Below, one piece after another: positions 18,833 to 28,165 of a stretch of 64,000 nt of DNA (position 1 is its first letter; every line of letters starts with the position of its first letter). A program made the position numbers and the translations under genes. Source of the DNA: JAWLBY01 sp041687455 (lineage in GTDB: Bacteria > Pseudomonadota > Gammaproteobacteria > Xanthomonadales > Xanthomonadaceae); NCBI GenBank assembly GCA_041687455.1, contig JAWLBY010000004.1, forward strand, positions 207,562-271,561. Direction: 5' to 3'. Below the pieces are notes generated by a model. It ran no database searches. It was not told the origin of the DNA and saw nothing but the letters and a program-made list of their open reading frames with translations.

Positions 18833-20089
18833 TCAGATCGCCGCGGCGAGCTTGAAGATCGGCAGGTACATGCCGACGACCATGCCGCCAACCACGACGC
18901 CGATGATCAGCATCACGAACGGCTCGATCAGGCTCGACAGCGCATCGACCGCGTTGTTGACCTCCTGCTCGTAGAACTCGGCAACCTTGAACAGCATGGT
19001 GTCCAGCGCACCGGCTTCTTCGCCGATTGCGGTCATCTGCAGCACCATGTGCGGAAACACGCCGGTCTGTCGCATCGAAACGTTCAACTGGTAACCGACT
19101 GAAACGTCATCCTTGACGCGCTTCACCGCGCTGCCGTAGACGATATTGCCTGTAGCGCCTGCGACTGTATCGAGCGCCTCGACCAGCGGAACGCCGGCCT
19201 TGAACGTCGTGGCCAGCGTGCGCGAAAAGCGCGCGATGGCGGAGTTCTTCATGATCTCGCCGATCACCGGTACCCGGAGAATCGATCGGTCCAGGAAGTG
19301 GGCGAAGGAAAGCGATCGTTTCTTGAACTCGATCAGGCCCACGCCGGCCCCGATCATGATTCCGAACACGGCCCACCAATAGGCGATCATGAAATCCGAT
19401 GCGGCGACGATCATCAGCGTGAACGCCGGCAGATCCGCACCGAAGCTCTGGAAGACATTCTGGAACTGAGGGACGACAAATATCAGCAGGATGGCGCTGA
19501 CCAGGATGGCGACCGCGATCACGACGGCCGGATAGAACAGCGCCTTCTTGATCTTGCCCTTCAGAGCCTCGGTGTTCTCCTTGTAGGTCGCGACCGTGTC
19601 GAGCACCGTGTCCAGAACGCCGGCCGACTCGCCGGCCTTGACCAGATTCCGATACAGCTCGTCGAACTGCACCGGGTGGCGTCCCAGCGATTCGGCGAGG
19701 GTCGAGCCGCCTTCGATGCTGGACCGGATGTCGTCCAGCATCTCCTTCATGCGCGGATTGCTCTGGCCGCCCGAAATGATCTCGAACGCCGTCACCATCG
19801 GCACACCGGACTGCATCATCGTCGCGATCTGTCGACTGAAGATCGCGACATCCTTGGCCGTGATGGCCTTGCCGGCCTTGCCGAACAGCGGCTTCGGCTT
19901 CGGTCGAACGGCACCGGGCGTGATGCCCTGCTTGCGCAGCTCGGCCTTGAGCAGGTTGGCGTTCTTCGCCAACGTCTCGCCCTTCATCTTCTGCCCGCGC
20001 TTGTCGGTGCCTTCCCAGACAAACGGTTGCAGCGGATTCGGGTTGCGTGGCTGGGCGCCCTTGACGGCTACGGCTTTGCTGGCGGCCAT
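18833..20089 (-). CDS. pilC: Type IV pilus platform protein PilC
   Basis: A 418-residue inner-membrane assembly platform protein (GspF/PilC family). It starts with a basic N-terminal extension (to about 25), then FVWEGTDKRGQKMKGE and two repeated GspF domains (about 80-205 and 285-405), each followed by transmembrane helices, for example VIAVAILVSAILLIFVVPQF and MLIIGVVVGGMVVGMYLPIF. It connects the PilB ATPase to the growing pilus. It lies five bases behind pilB. Confidence 0.96.
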   Translation of the reverse strand: MAASKAVAVKGAQPRNPNPLQPFVWEGTDKRGQKMKGETLAKNANLLKAELRKQGITPGAVRPKPKPLFGKAGKAITAKDVAIFSRQIATMMQSGVPMVTAFEIISGGQSNPRMKEMLDDIRSSIEGGSTLAESLGRHPVQFDELYRNLVKAGESAGVLDTVLDTVATYKENTEALKGKIKKALFYPAVVIAVAILVSAILLIFVVPQFQNVFQSFGADLPAFTLMIVAASDFMIAYWWAVFGIMIGAGVGLIEFKKRSLSFAHFLDRSILRVPVIGEIMKNSAIARFSRTLATTFKAGVPLVEALDTVAGATGNIVYGSAVKRVKDDVSVGYQLNVSMRQTGVFPHMVLQMTAIGEEAGALDTMLFKVAEFYEQEVNNAVDALSSLIEPFVMLIIGVVVGGMVVGMYLPIFKLAAAI

Positions 20090-20094
20090 TGGAA

Positions 20095-21825
20095 TCAGTC
20101 CTTCGTCACGCGGTTGATTTCAGCCAAGCTTGTAACGCCGTTGCGGGCTTTCAGCAAGGCAGACTTTCGCAAATCGTTGATGCCGACACTGTCGGCGGCG
20201 GCGGCGATCTGCAGGGCATTGCCCCCCTCCAGAATGATCTTCTGGATTTCCTCGCTCATCGGCATCACCTGGTAGATGCCCGTTCGACCCTTGTAGCCCT
20301 CGGTGCAACTGTCGCAGCCGCCGGCCTCGAACAACGTGATGCCGGCGTCGATGTCGGCCTCGGCGTAGCCTTCGGCCAACAGCGCCGCCTTCGGCAGCTC
20401 GATCGGTTTCTTGCAGTCGTGCAGCCGTCGCCCGAGCCGCTGCGCGATCACCAACGTCACCGACGAGGTGATGTTGTAGGGCGCGATGCCCATGTTCATC
20501 AGGCGCGAGATCGTCTGTGGAGCGTCGTTGGTGTGAAGGGTCGAAAGCACCAGATGGCCGGTCTGCGCGGCCTTGATGGCGATCTCGGCCGTTTCAAGGT
20601 CACGGATCTCGCCGACCATGATCACATCCGGGTCCTGGCGCAGGAAGCTGCGCAGCGCCGACGCGAAGGTCATGCCCTTCTTGTTGCTGATCTGGACCTG
20701 ATTGATGCCAGGCACCCGGATTTCGACCGGATCCTCGGCGGTCGAGATGTTGCGCTCTTCGGTGTTGAGGATGTTCAGTCCTGTATACAGCGAGACGGTC
20801 TTGCCGGAGCCGGTCGGCCCCGTCACCAGAATCATGCCGTACGGCTTGGCCAGCGCGTTCAGATATAGCTGCTTCTGCTCCGCCTCGTAGCCCAGCATGT
20901 CGATGCCGAGCTTGGCGGCGCTGCCGTCGAGCATACGCAACACCACCTTCTCACCGAACAGGGTCGGGCAGGTGCTGACGCGGAAGTCCATCGACTTGGT
21001 CTTCGACAGGTTCAGCTTGATGCGACCGTCTTGCGGCACGCGCCGCTCGGCAATATCCAGCGACGACATGACCTTCAGTCGCGCCGACATGCGGGCGTTG
21101 AGCTTGACCGGCGGCTTGGCGACGGTGCGGAGGATGCCGTCCGTCCTGAAACGGACGCGATATTCATTCTCGTACGGCTCGAAATGGATGTCCGAGGCAC
21201 CGCGCTTGATCGCGTCGACCAGCATCTTGTTGACGAAACGCACGACCGGCGTGTCATCGCCCTTGACGTCGACGCCGCCGGCGCTGTCGGCATCGTCGTC
21301 GGTGTCGCCGAGCTCGAGGTTCTCGAGGCCTTCGGCGTCATCAGCCATTTCCTCATCGATGTTGCCTTGGGCGGCCAGCGCAGCATCGATGGCCCGCCGA
21401 AGCTGTTCCTCGTCGACCAGGATCGGTTCGACCGTCAGATTCGCCTGGAACTTGATCTCGTCCAGCGCGCGGGTATTGGTCGGGTCGGAAATGCCGACGT
21501 AGAGGCGACTCCCGCGGCGAAACAGCGGTAGCGCGTGGTGCTGGTTGATCAGTTTCTCATCGACCAGTCTTGCCGCAGACTGGGCCAAGTCCAGGCCGCT
21601 GACATCGAACAGAGGCATGCCGAACTCATGGGCAAACGCGCTGGCGACCTGGGCTGACGTCACCAGCTTCTTCTCGATCAGGAAGCGGTGAATCTGCTTT
21701 TTGTCCTTTGCCGCGTCATCCAGCGCGCGCCGGGCATCTGGCTCGGGCAAGTGGCCGTCGATGACCAGGCGGCGAGCCAGACCGGTGATTCCGACCAGGG
21801 CGGCGTGCGTTACGGCGGCATTCAT
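20095..21825 (-). CDS. pilB: Type IV pilus extension ATPase PilB
   Basis: A 576-residue GspE/PilB family ATPase powering pilus extension at the cytoplasmic side. The N-terminal MshEN-like domains (about 10-150) precede the catalytic core with Walker A LVTGPTGSGKTVSLY, Asp box, Walker B VIMVGEIRDLETAEIA and His box TLHTNDAPQTISRLM. A zinc-type region follows: LHDCKKP and GGCDSCTEGYKGRTGIY. Only three cysteines are visible where four are usual (the first of the first pair is absent). It is the first gene of pilB-pilC-pilD-coaE. No pilin gene lies next to it; the glycan island begins 155 bp away on the other strand. Confidence 0.96.
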   Translation of the reverse strand: MNAAVTHAALVGITGLARRLVIDGHLPEPDARRALDDAAKDKKQIHRFLIEKKLVTSAQVASAFAHEFGMPLFDVSGLDLAQSAARLVDEKLINQHHALPLFRRGSRLYVGISDPTNTRALDEIKFQANLTVEPILVDEEQLRRAIDAALAAQGNIDEEMADDAEGLENLELGDTDDDADSAGGVDVKGDDTPVVRFVNKMLVDAIKRGASDIHFEPYENEYRVRFRTDGILRTVAKPPVKLNARMSARLKVMSSLDIAERRVPQDGRIKLNLSKTKSMDFRVSTCPTLFGEKVVLRMLDGSAAKLGIDMLGYEAEQKQLYLNALAKPYGMILVTGPTGSGKTVSLYTGLNILNTEERNISTAEDPVEIRVPGINQVQISNKKGMTFASALRSFLRQDPDVIMVGEIRDLETAEIAIKAAQTGHLVLSTLHTNDAPQTISRLMNMGIAPYNITSSVTLVIAQRLGRRLHDCKKPIELPKAALLAEGYAEADIDAGITLFEAGGCDSCTEGYKGRTGIYQVMPMSEEIQKIILEGGNALQIAAAADSVGINDLRKSALLKARNGVTSLAEINRVTKD

Positions 21826-21980
21826 CTTGGCGTTCCAACGAGTTGCCTCAACAATGGCAGAATCTACATCAAATACATGCCCGCCGCGAACGAGCAGGCG
21901 AGCCCGATTCGGTCCCGGTGGAGACTCCCTGACAGACGGCGCGGGTCCGGCATGGGCGCAAAATGCTAAGGTGTGGTGCG

Positions 21981-22865
21981 ATGGGGTGGAGTGAGCAACG
22001 ATCGATGGGGTTGAATGTTTCGGTAATCATTCCGGCGAAAAACGAATCGGTCGGGCTCGCATCGATCCTGCCTCGCCTGAGTGCTGTGCTTCCTTCGGCC
22101 GAACTCATCGTCGTCGACGATGGATCAACAGATGAATCCGCCGAGGTCGCTCTGGCGCATGGCGCGCGGGTCGAGCGGCACCCGTACTCGATGGGCAACG
22201 GAGCGGCGGTCAAGCGCGGCGCGCGAATAGCGGCAGGCGACATCCTCGTGTTCATGGACGCCGACGGCCAACATCCGCCGGAAGCGATTCCTGCGTTGCT
22301 GGATGCGCTTGCGGATGACTACGACATGGTCGTCGCAGCGCGTGGGCGGGGAGGGCAGGCAAGCCGCCACAGAGGGCTCGCCAACGGGCTTTACAACCGG
22401 CTGGCAGGCTGGGTGACCGGCCACGACGTCCTCGACCTCACGTCCGGAATGCGGGCGGTTCGGGCGGAGAAATTCCGCGAGTTCCTGCACCTCTTGCCCA
22501 ACGGGTTCAGCTATCCGACCACGATCACGATGGCATTCTTTCGCAGCGCCTACCCATTGAAATACGTGGCGGTAGATGTCGCCCGCCGGGTTGGCACAGG
22601 CAGCCACATTCGTCCGCTGCGAGACGGCATCCGGTTCCTGCTGATCATTTTCAAAATCGCCACGCTGTATTCCCCGCTCAAGTTGTTTGCTCCGGCGGCC
22701 GCTGTGTTCTTCGCGCTGGCTGCGGTCTATTACGGATATACGTTTTCCTCTTCCGGCCGGTTCACCAATATGAGTGCGCTATTATTCTCGGCTTCGGTGG
22801 TGATTTTTCTAATGGGTCTCATCTCCGAGCAGATAACCTCGCTGACCTATCGGCCGCATGAGTGA
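21981..22865 (+). CDS. GT2 glycosyltransferase, polyprenyl-phosphate sugar synthase-like, membrane-anchored
   Basis: About 294 residues. The GT-A domain has SVIIPAKNESVGLASIL, the nucleotide-binding VVDDGSTDES and metal-binding FMDADGQHPPE, matching the dolichyl-phosphate-mannose-synthase-like branch of GT2. A conserved LDLTSGMRAVRAEKF segment follows, and two hydrophobic helices lie near the C-terminus (about 225-285). It probably acts at the inner leaflet and may load a sugar onto undecaprenyl phosphate or extend a lipid-linked glycan. The start is uncertain: 21981 has an AAGG nine bases upstream, and an ATG at 22005 is also possible. It is the first of four tightly overlapping genes. Confidence 0.88.
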   Translation: MGWSEQRSMGLNVSVIIPAKNESVGLASILPRLSAVLPSAELIVVDDGSTDESAEVALAHGARVERHPYSMGNGAAVKRGARIAAGDILVFMDADGQHPPEAIPALLDALADDYDMVVAARGRGGQASRHRGLANGLYNRLAGWVTGHDVLDLTSGMRAVRAEKFREFLHLLPNGFSYPTTITMAFFRSAYPLKYVAVDVARRVGTGSHIRPLRDGIRFLLIIFKIATLYSPLKLFAPAAAVFFALAAVYYGYTFSSSGRFTNMSALLFSASVVIFLMGLISEQITSLTYRPHE

Positions 22866-23985
22866 TCCACATCGGAAGCGGCCGGTCCTGATAGTCACCC
22901 GCAATTATCCGCCGCTACTGGGCGGGATGGAACGGTTGAACTCGCATCTCGTGCAAGCGATTTCCGAGCAATGCCCCGTCTTGCTGTGTGCTCCAAGCGG
23001 GGCGGCGGCGCATGCGCCGCCGGGCGTGACTGTCCTCGAGGTTCCGCTGCGTCCGCTGTGGCGATTCTTCGCCAGTGCATTGCCGCGGGTCGTGTGGACC
23101 GCCCTGCGAAGGCGCCCCGGGTTGGTCGTCGGTGGCAGCGGACTGGTCGCCCCGCTGGTGCTGCTTGCGGCGCTATGCGGCAGGGGGCGTTCGGCGCTAT
23201 ATCTGCACGGACTGGACGTCGTCGTCCGGCACCCGGGGTATCAACTGTTCTGGTTGCCGTGCATACGCCGCGCGGGCCGCCTGCTTTGCAATAGCCGCCA
23301 CACTGCCGGGCTCGCGCGACGAGCCGGGGCGACGGCAGATCGCATCGTAGTGGTGCATCCGGGAACCGCGTTGGTGCCGATGAGCGATGACGCTCGGCCC
23401 GTCCCGCGATCCCGCGTCATGCTGTCGGTGGGCCGGCTGGCCGGCCGCAAGGGACTCGCCGAGTTCGTTACATCCGCGCTGCCGTCGATTGTCCGGGCCT
23501 TGCCGGATGCAGAGTTGGTGGTTGTCGGATCGGACGCCAGCGATGCGCTGCTGGGCAGCGGCGACGAACGGGGGCGTATTGAAGCCGCAGCAAGGAGCGC
23601 AGGGCTTGAGCGACATGTACGCTTTGCCGGTCGATGCAGCGATGAAGAGCTGGCGGCCCACTATCGCTCCGCTGGCGTGCACGTCTTTCCGGTCAGAGAA
23701 CTCGAGGGCGACGTCGAGGGCTTTGGCATGGTCGCACTGGAGGCGGCGTCGCATGGGTTGCCGACGGTCGCTTTTGCGAGCGGAGGCGTTCCCGACGCAG
23801 TAAGTGAAGGTGTCAGCGGATACTTGCTGCCGCCCGGCGATTATGCGGCCTTTGCCCGTCGCGTCATCGGGCTGCTCGCGGAGGAATCCGAAGGCATCTC
23901 GTCTCTCGCTTGCAGGCGGTTTGCGGCGAAGAACAACTGGGACCGCTTTGCCCGCGAGTTGCGCAATGGCCTCGACCTCAACTGA
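22858..23985 (+). CDS. GT4-family glycosyltransferase
   Basis: A 375-residue GT-B fold enzyme. The N-terminal domain opens VLIVTRNYPPLLGGMERLN, the acceptor-side motif of GT4 enzymes. The donor-binding half has LSVGRLAGRKGLAEFV and the E-x7-E motif in EGFGMVALEAASHGLPTVA. It overlaps the preceding GT2 gene by eight bases and the next methyltransferase by 20. It is likely to add one sugar to a surface polysaccharide or lipid-linked repeat; the donor cannot be predicted. Confidence 0.92.
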   Translation: MSDPHRKRPVLIVTRNYPPLLGGMERLNSHLVQAISEQCPVLLCAPSGAAAHAPPGVTVLEVPLRPLWRFFASALPRVVWTALRRRPGLVVGGSGLVAPLVLLAALCGRGRSALYLHGLDVVVRHPGYQLFWLPCIRRAGRLLCNSRHTAGLARRAGATADRIVVVHPGTALVPMSDDARPVPRSRVMLSVGRLAGRKGLAEFVTSALPSIVRALPDAELVVVGSDASDALLGSGDERGRIEAAARSAGLERHVRFAGRCSDEELAAHYRSAGVHVFPVRELEGDVEGFGMVALEAASHGLPTVAFASGGVPDAVSEGVSGYLLPPGDYAAFARRVIGLLAEESEGISSLACRRFAAKNNWDRFARELRNGLDLN

Positions 23986-24709
23986 GCGCCAGCCGCATGC
24001 AGTGCTCGACCCTGCGTCGCGTCGTCTCAAGGCGATCAAGATCGAGCGCCTGCTGTCACTCGGCGACGATAACCGCCGATTGGCTGTGCTCGAGGTCGGC
24101 GCCGGTTCCGGGGGCATCAGTCATTACTTTGCGACGCATCCGTCCGGGCGCTATGACGTTCATGCGGTCGACGTCTGCGACCTGCGTGTCACCCCGGGGC
24201 CGTACGCCTTTTCGCTGGTCGACGGTACCCGACTGCCGTTCACGGCGGGCAGCTTCGACGTCGTGATCAGCAATCACGTCATCGAGCACGTGGGCGACCC
24301 GTCCGTACAGGTCGAACACCTGCAAGAGCTGCGTCGGGTTCTACGCGACGACGGCGTCCTCTACCTGGCCGTGCCGAGCCGCTGGATGCTGGTCGAGCCC
24401 CACTATCGGCTCGCATTCCTCAGCTGGCTGCCTGAGCGCTGGCGCTCACCGTGGCTACGACTGTGGCGGCGGGGTGCGTACTACGACTGCCGGCCGCTCT
24501 CCAAGCGCGTCATTGAGCGCATGCTCGCGGACAACAGCTTCGAGTTCTGTCAGCAGCATCGTTCCGCTTTGCTGTTGACCTTCGAGATAGAGCGTCCAGG
24601 CTCGTTCCTATACCGATACGTTCTACAGCGGTTGCCCGGATTCGTGTACCAACTTCTTGGCGGTGCGTTTCCGACACTTATTTATTTAGCAACAAAGAGC
24701 CGAAAGTGA
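23966..24709 (+). CDS. Class I SAM-dependent methyltransferase
   Basis: A 247-residue methyltransferase. SAM-binding motif I is LAVLEVGAGSGGISHYFA, motif II is YDVHAVDVCD, and the post-motif is FDVVISNHVIEHVGDPSVQ, the Methyltransf_11-type signature. The C-terminal third (about 140-247) is richer in Trp, Arg and aromatic residues (WLPERWRSPWLRLWRRGAYY) and may bind a membrane or glycan substrate. The ATG at 23966 overlaps the upstream glycosyltransferase, and its stop overlaps the next gene start (GTGA). It probably methylates a sugar in the same glycan. Confidence 0.88.
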   Translation: MASTSTERQPHAVLDPASRRLKAIKIERLLSLGDDNRRLAVLEVGAGSGGISHYFATHPSGRYDVHAVDVCDLRVTPGPYAFSLVDGTRLPFTAGSFDVVISNHVIEHVGDPSVQVEHLQELRRVLRDDGVLYLAVPSRWMLVEPHYRLAFLSWLPERWRSPWLRLWRRGAYYDCRPLSKRVIERMLADNSFEFCQQHRSALLLTFEIERPGSFLYRYVLQRLPGFVYQLLGGAFPTLIYLATKSRK

Positions 24710-25764
24710 GGGTTTGGTTGCCCGCCATACGTGCTGGCAGTGGCGCGGACGTCTTCGTCGAACGACTTGCCGACGGTCTCCGCGAATGGGGTCACGAGCC
24801 GTGCATCCAGTGGTTTCCACATCGCTTCGAGTTGATGCCGTGGCTGCTGCGAAATATCAAATGCCCGCCGTGGATAGATATCGTTCACGCCGGGTCATGG
24901 CAGGGATACGCGTTCAAGCGGCCCGGTGTTCCATTGATCGTCACCGAACACAACTGTGTGTGGCATCCGGACTTCTTGCGCCACCGTGGCGTGCTACGGG
25001 CGGTCTATCACGAGTCGCTCGTTCGCCAGTTCGTCACGCGCACCTATGCATGTGCTGACGCACTGGTGGCGAATAGTGATGTGACTCGCGGTGCAATCCG
25101 AGCTGCTTTTTCGCGAGAAGCTATCGTTATCCCCAACTGGGTCGATACCTGCGAGTTTGCGCCATGCGATGCTCAGCAGGCTAAACCGAGTCGCCCGTTC
25201 CGTCTGCTCTATGTCGGAAACCCCTCGCCATGGAAAGGAAGTGTACTCATTCCAGAACTGATTGCTGCACTCGGAGACGACTTCGAGGTGTGGAGTCTGG
25301 GTGGACTCCGCCGAGCCGCGCGTCGTGACGCAGGAGGCCGCGGCAAGTTGCTTGGTCGCATGGAGCCGAGGGAAATGCCATCCATCTACAGGCAAATCGA
25401 CGCGGTGGTGGTGCTCTCTCTGTATGAGTCGTTCGGCTATGTCGCGTTGGAGGCAATGTCGTGCGGCGTTCCAGTGGTCGGCTTTGCTGCACCGGCGACC
25501 GTCGAAGTGTGCGGCAGAGCAGGTGTGCTGCTAACCGAGCCAGGAAACATTTCGCAGGTCGTTGAATCGGCTCGACGCTTGGCTACAGATCCGAAACTGC
25601 GATGCGAGTTGTCTGTCGCCGGGCGCCGCCGTGCCGTACATTCCTTCAGTCAAGCGGCAGCAATTGATGGCTATGTGAAAGTTTATCGCGACGCGATCGG
25701 GGCGAATCGTGCTTCGGGCGCCAAAACAGCCCCGAACCCATCATCTTGCTCCGCGCGGCGATGA
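24706..25764 (+). CDS. GT4-family glycosyltransferase
   Basis: A 352-residue GT-B glycosyltransferase starting with GTG. The first half contains GSGADVFVERLADGLREWGH and VTEHNCVWHPDFLRHRG. The donor domain shows FRLLYVGNPSPWKGSVLI and the E-x7-E motif ESFGYVALEAMSCGVPVVG. It is the last gene of the 22.0-25.8 kb plus-strand operon (GT2, GT4, methyltransferase, GT4), all overlapping by 4-20 bases. Its codon use is less GC-rich than that of the housekeeping genes. Confidence 0.92.
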   Translation: MRVWLPAIRAGSGADVFVERLADGLREWGHEPCIQWFPHRFELMPWLLRNIKCPPWIDIVHAGSWQGYAFKRPGVPLIVTEHNCVWHPDFLRHRGVLRAVYHESLVRQFVTRTYACADALVANSDVTRGAIRAAFSREAIVIPNWVDTCEFAPCDAQQAKPSRPFRLLYVGNPSPWKGSVLIPELIAALGDDFEVWSLGGLRRAARRDAGGRGKLLGRMEPREMPSIYRQIDAVVVLSLYESFGYVALEAMSCGVPVVGFAAPATVEVCGRAGVLLTEPGNISQVVESARRLATDPKLRCELSVAGRRRAVHSFSQAAAIDGYVKVYRDAIGANRASGAKTAPNPSSCSARR

Positions 25765-26163
25765 GGGGTGTTCATGTTCCGGGACAGACCAGGGTCACTT
25801 CGGGTATGTTCAAGCGACGGCCGGGTTCAGGCTTGTCGGCGGAGGGGAATCCATAAAGATGGTTTATTGGTGCGGCGAATCCGGCACACGTCGCCAGCGC
25901 GATTTCGAGAGCGTAGGGTTTTGCGGGTGCGTGGGGCGGCATGTTTCTTGGAGTGTCTGTGTTCGGTGGAATCGAACTCGTGTTCGAACTTGCGGCCGAA
26001 GAAGTGACTCTTGTCAATCTGGTTGCCGGTGATCTGGGGGCCAGGTGCCGCAAGTTTTCCGTGAAATCGTCGCGCGGGAGGCGGCCTCGGCAACTTCATC
26101 CGCCGGCAATCCGGATCGAGTGATCAGGTTTAACGAATCGCCTAATAGTGATGGATCTAATCG
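25765..26163. other. 399-bp gene-free gap with lower GC, possible decayed element
   Basis: No frame on either strand gives a protein that can be recognised; the longest open stretches (about 90 codons on the minus strand) lack domain-like composition. The left end carries GTTCCGGGACAGACCAGGG (25779-25797), which resembles the GGGACAGACC ends seen around some small bacterial transposable elements, but no inverted partner was found. It separates two glycosyltransferase operons read in the same direction. Confidence 0.4.
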
Positions 26164-26952
26164 ATGAGCAAACCAGACCCAATCAAGGAGTTCGACGATC
26201 AGAGGGCCTTGAGTATCGCTGCGCTCAAGGCTGATCAGCTTCTGCGGCATTTATCGATCGCATGGAATTTAGCCTCGGCAAAACATCGCTACACTTACAA
26301 TTTCACAGCGCTCGGTCGTCCGATCATCCAGTTGCCGCAGGATATGGTTGCAGTGCAAGAGATCATATGGAGCGTTCGGCCAGATCTTATCATCGAGACC
26401 GGCGTGGCGCATGGCGGCTCCCTGATGCTTAGCGCCGCAAGTTTGGCTTTGCTGGATGTTTGCGATTCGGTTGCCAATGGCGAGCTGTTCGATCCACGGA
26501 CGCCTGGGCGCCGCGTTCTGGGAATCGACATTGACATACGCTCCCATAACCGCGCGGCAATCGATGCGCACCCGCTTGCAGGGTACATCGAACTGCTGCA
26601 GGGATCCTCAGTGGATCCCGATGTGGTCCGCGCGGTCGAATCGCGGGCCGAAGGTTGTGGAACGGTGCTGCTGATGCTGGACTCCAATCATACCCATGCG
26701 CATGTAGCGGCCGAACTGAAGAGCTACGCGCATCTTGTGAGTCCGGGTAGCTTCTGCATCGTGTTTGATACGGTCATTGAGCATTTTCCTGCTGGCTACT
26801 TCCGTGATCGCGATTGGGACGTAGGAAATAGCCCCATGACTGCAGTGCACGAATTCATCGCCAGCAACCCGGACTTCGTGATCGAGCGAGGGATCAGCGA
26901 TAAGTTGCAGATTTCTGTAGCCCCGGATGGATATCTGCGACGAATTCGTTGA
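26164..26952 (+). CDS. CmcI-like (cephalosporin hydroxylase family) methyltransferase-fold protein
   Basis: A 262-residue protein with the CmcI/PF04989-type signature: YTYNFTALGRPIIQLPQDM, ETGVAHGGSLMLSAAS, a GIDIDIRSHNR loop after the Rossmann strand, and VLLMLDSNHTHAHVAAEL with the acidic/His metal-site region. Members occur in cephamycin clusters, but many sit in surface-polysaccharide clusters, where a sugar or lipid O-methyltransferase role is more likely. It slightly overlaps an alternative start of the next GT2 gene. The name hydroxylase should not be taken as a function. Confidence 0.85.
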   Translation: MSKPDPIKEFDDQRALSIAALKADQLLRHLSIAWNLASAKHRYTYNFTALGRPIIQLPQDMVAVQEIIWSVRPDLIIETGVAHGGSLMLSAASLALLDVCDSVANGELFDPRTPGRRVLGIDIDIRSHNRAAIDAHPLAGYIELLQGSSVDPDVVRAVESRAEGCGTVLLMLDSNHTHAHVAAELKSYAHLVSPGSFCIVFDTVIEHFPAGYFRDRDWDVGNSPMTAVHEFIASNPDFVIERGISDKLQISVAPDGYLRRIR

Positions 26953-26986
26953 CGGACTTCAGGCTGTCCTAGCGGTGGAAAAGAGC

Positions 26987-28165
26987 ATGTGCGAGGCACT
27001 GGTGTGTCCGACGATCAAGTGCAATATGACACATACTGTAAGCTCCAGTGCTCAAGCCAAGGTACCCAGTGTGTCGCCGATTCTGACCACCGTCATTCCG
27101 ACGTTTCGCCGACCTAGTCTGCTCCAGAGGGCGGTTGAGTCGGCCGCGAGCCAAGCGACCAGCTTCCCATTCACGGTGGATGTCTTTGACAACGCATCGT
27201 CTGATCATACGGGCGATGTCGTTGCTGCGCTCCGCGACGAGTTCGCGAACGTCCGATACACATGTCGAGAACACAATATCGGTGCGACGGCAAACTTCAC
27301 GCGAGCGGTCGCTTCGGTGGAGTCACCCTATTTCTCACTGTTGTCGGACGACGACTATGTGCTGCCGGGCTTTTACGAGCGCGCGGTCGCGGCGCTCGAG
27401 CGCGAACCACAGGCGGCATTCTGGGCCGGCGTAACGCTGGCAGTCGGACCCGACCAGAAGATCTGGTTCGCGCGAGGGCTCGATTATCCGTGTGACGGCG
27501 TGTATCCGGCCGGCGACGGTGCAGTCAGGATGACGGGAGGGCGAGCGCCGACCTGGACCGGCATCGTCTTCCGCACCTCCGCAGTGACTGCCGCCGGATT
27601 CATCGACTGCCGTACGGGTGGGCCGTCGGATCTGGACTTCCTTCTTCGGCTTGCGTGCCGGTACCCCTATATGGTTGAGCGCGTGCCGGTGGCCGTGTTC
27701 TCCCTCAACCCGAGTTCGTTCAGCGCGACCCAACCTCTCGAGTCATTCTGGCCGGGTTGGCAGCAGTTGATAGCGAACGCGGCGCTAGAGCCCGACATCG
27801 AGCGGGACGTTCGTGACAGGCTGCTTGCTGCGCTTGCACGAGATGCGCGCCGAATGTTGTTCAGGCGAGGTCTGCACGCAGCAGCAAACCGCCGCCGAAG
27901 GTTCGCTTCAGATGCGAGCGCGGCGTTGATCCAAGACTGCAGAGCGCCCGTCGCCGGTTGGGTGGTTCACCTTGCAGCGCTGTTCGCGCGACCAGCATTG
28001 TCAGCCGGGCTGATGCGGGCGGCCTACCGCGGTATCGAGCGATTCTTGGTCGCTTCTCGCCAGAAGCGCGTCGCTTACGCGCACCTCTTGCAACCAGTTG
28101 CTACGGACCCGCTACTCGCCACCGGCGATTCAACTCCAAGTTCAGAAGAATCTCCGGCCCCGTAA
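26987..28165 (+). CDS. GT2-family glycosyltransferase
   Basis: About 392 residues. The GT-A domain starts LTTVIPTFRRPSLLQRAVES, with VDVFDNASSDHTGDVV, the GATANFTRAV loop, and LLSDDDYVLPGFYERAV as the DxD region. A soluble C-terminal half (about 230-392) has no clear domain. The start at 26987 is preferred because GGAAAAGAG precedes the ATG; starts at 26927 and 27026 are also open. Its 3' end overlaps the convergent Wzx-like gene by 24 bp. Confidence 0.88.
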   Translation: MCEALVCPTIKCNMTHTVSSSAQAKVPSVSPILTTVIPTFRRPSLLQRAVESAASQATSFPFTVDVFDNASSDHTGDVVAALRDEFANVRYTCREHNIGATANFTRAVASVESPYFSLLSDDDYVLPGFYERAVAALEREPQAAFWAGVTLAVGPDQKIWFARGLDYPCDGVYPAGDGAVRMTGGRAPTWTGIVFRTSAVTAAGFIDCRTGGPSDLDFLLRLACRYPYMVERVPVAVFSLNPSSFSATQPLESFWPGWQQLIANAALEPDIERDVRDRLLAALARDARRMLFRRGLHAAANRRRRFASDASAALIQDCRAPVAGWVVHLAALFARPALSAGLMRAAYRGIERFLVASRQKRVAYAHLLQPVATDPLLATGDSTPSSEESPAP

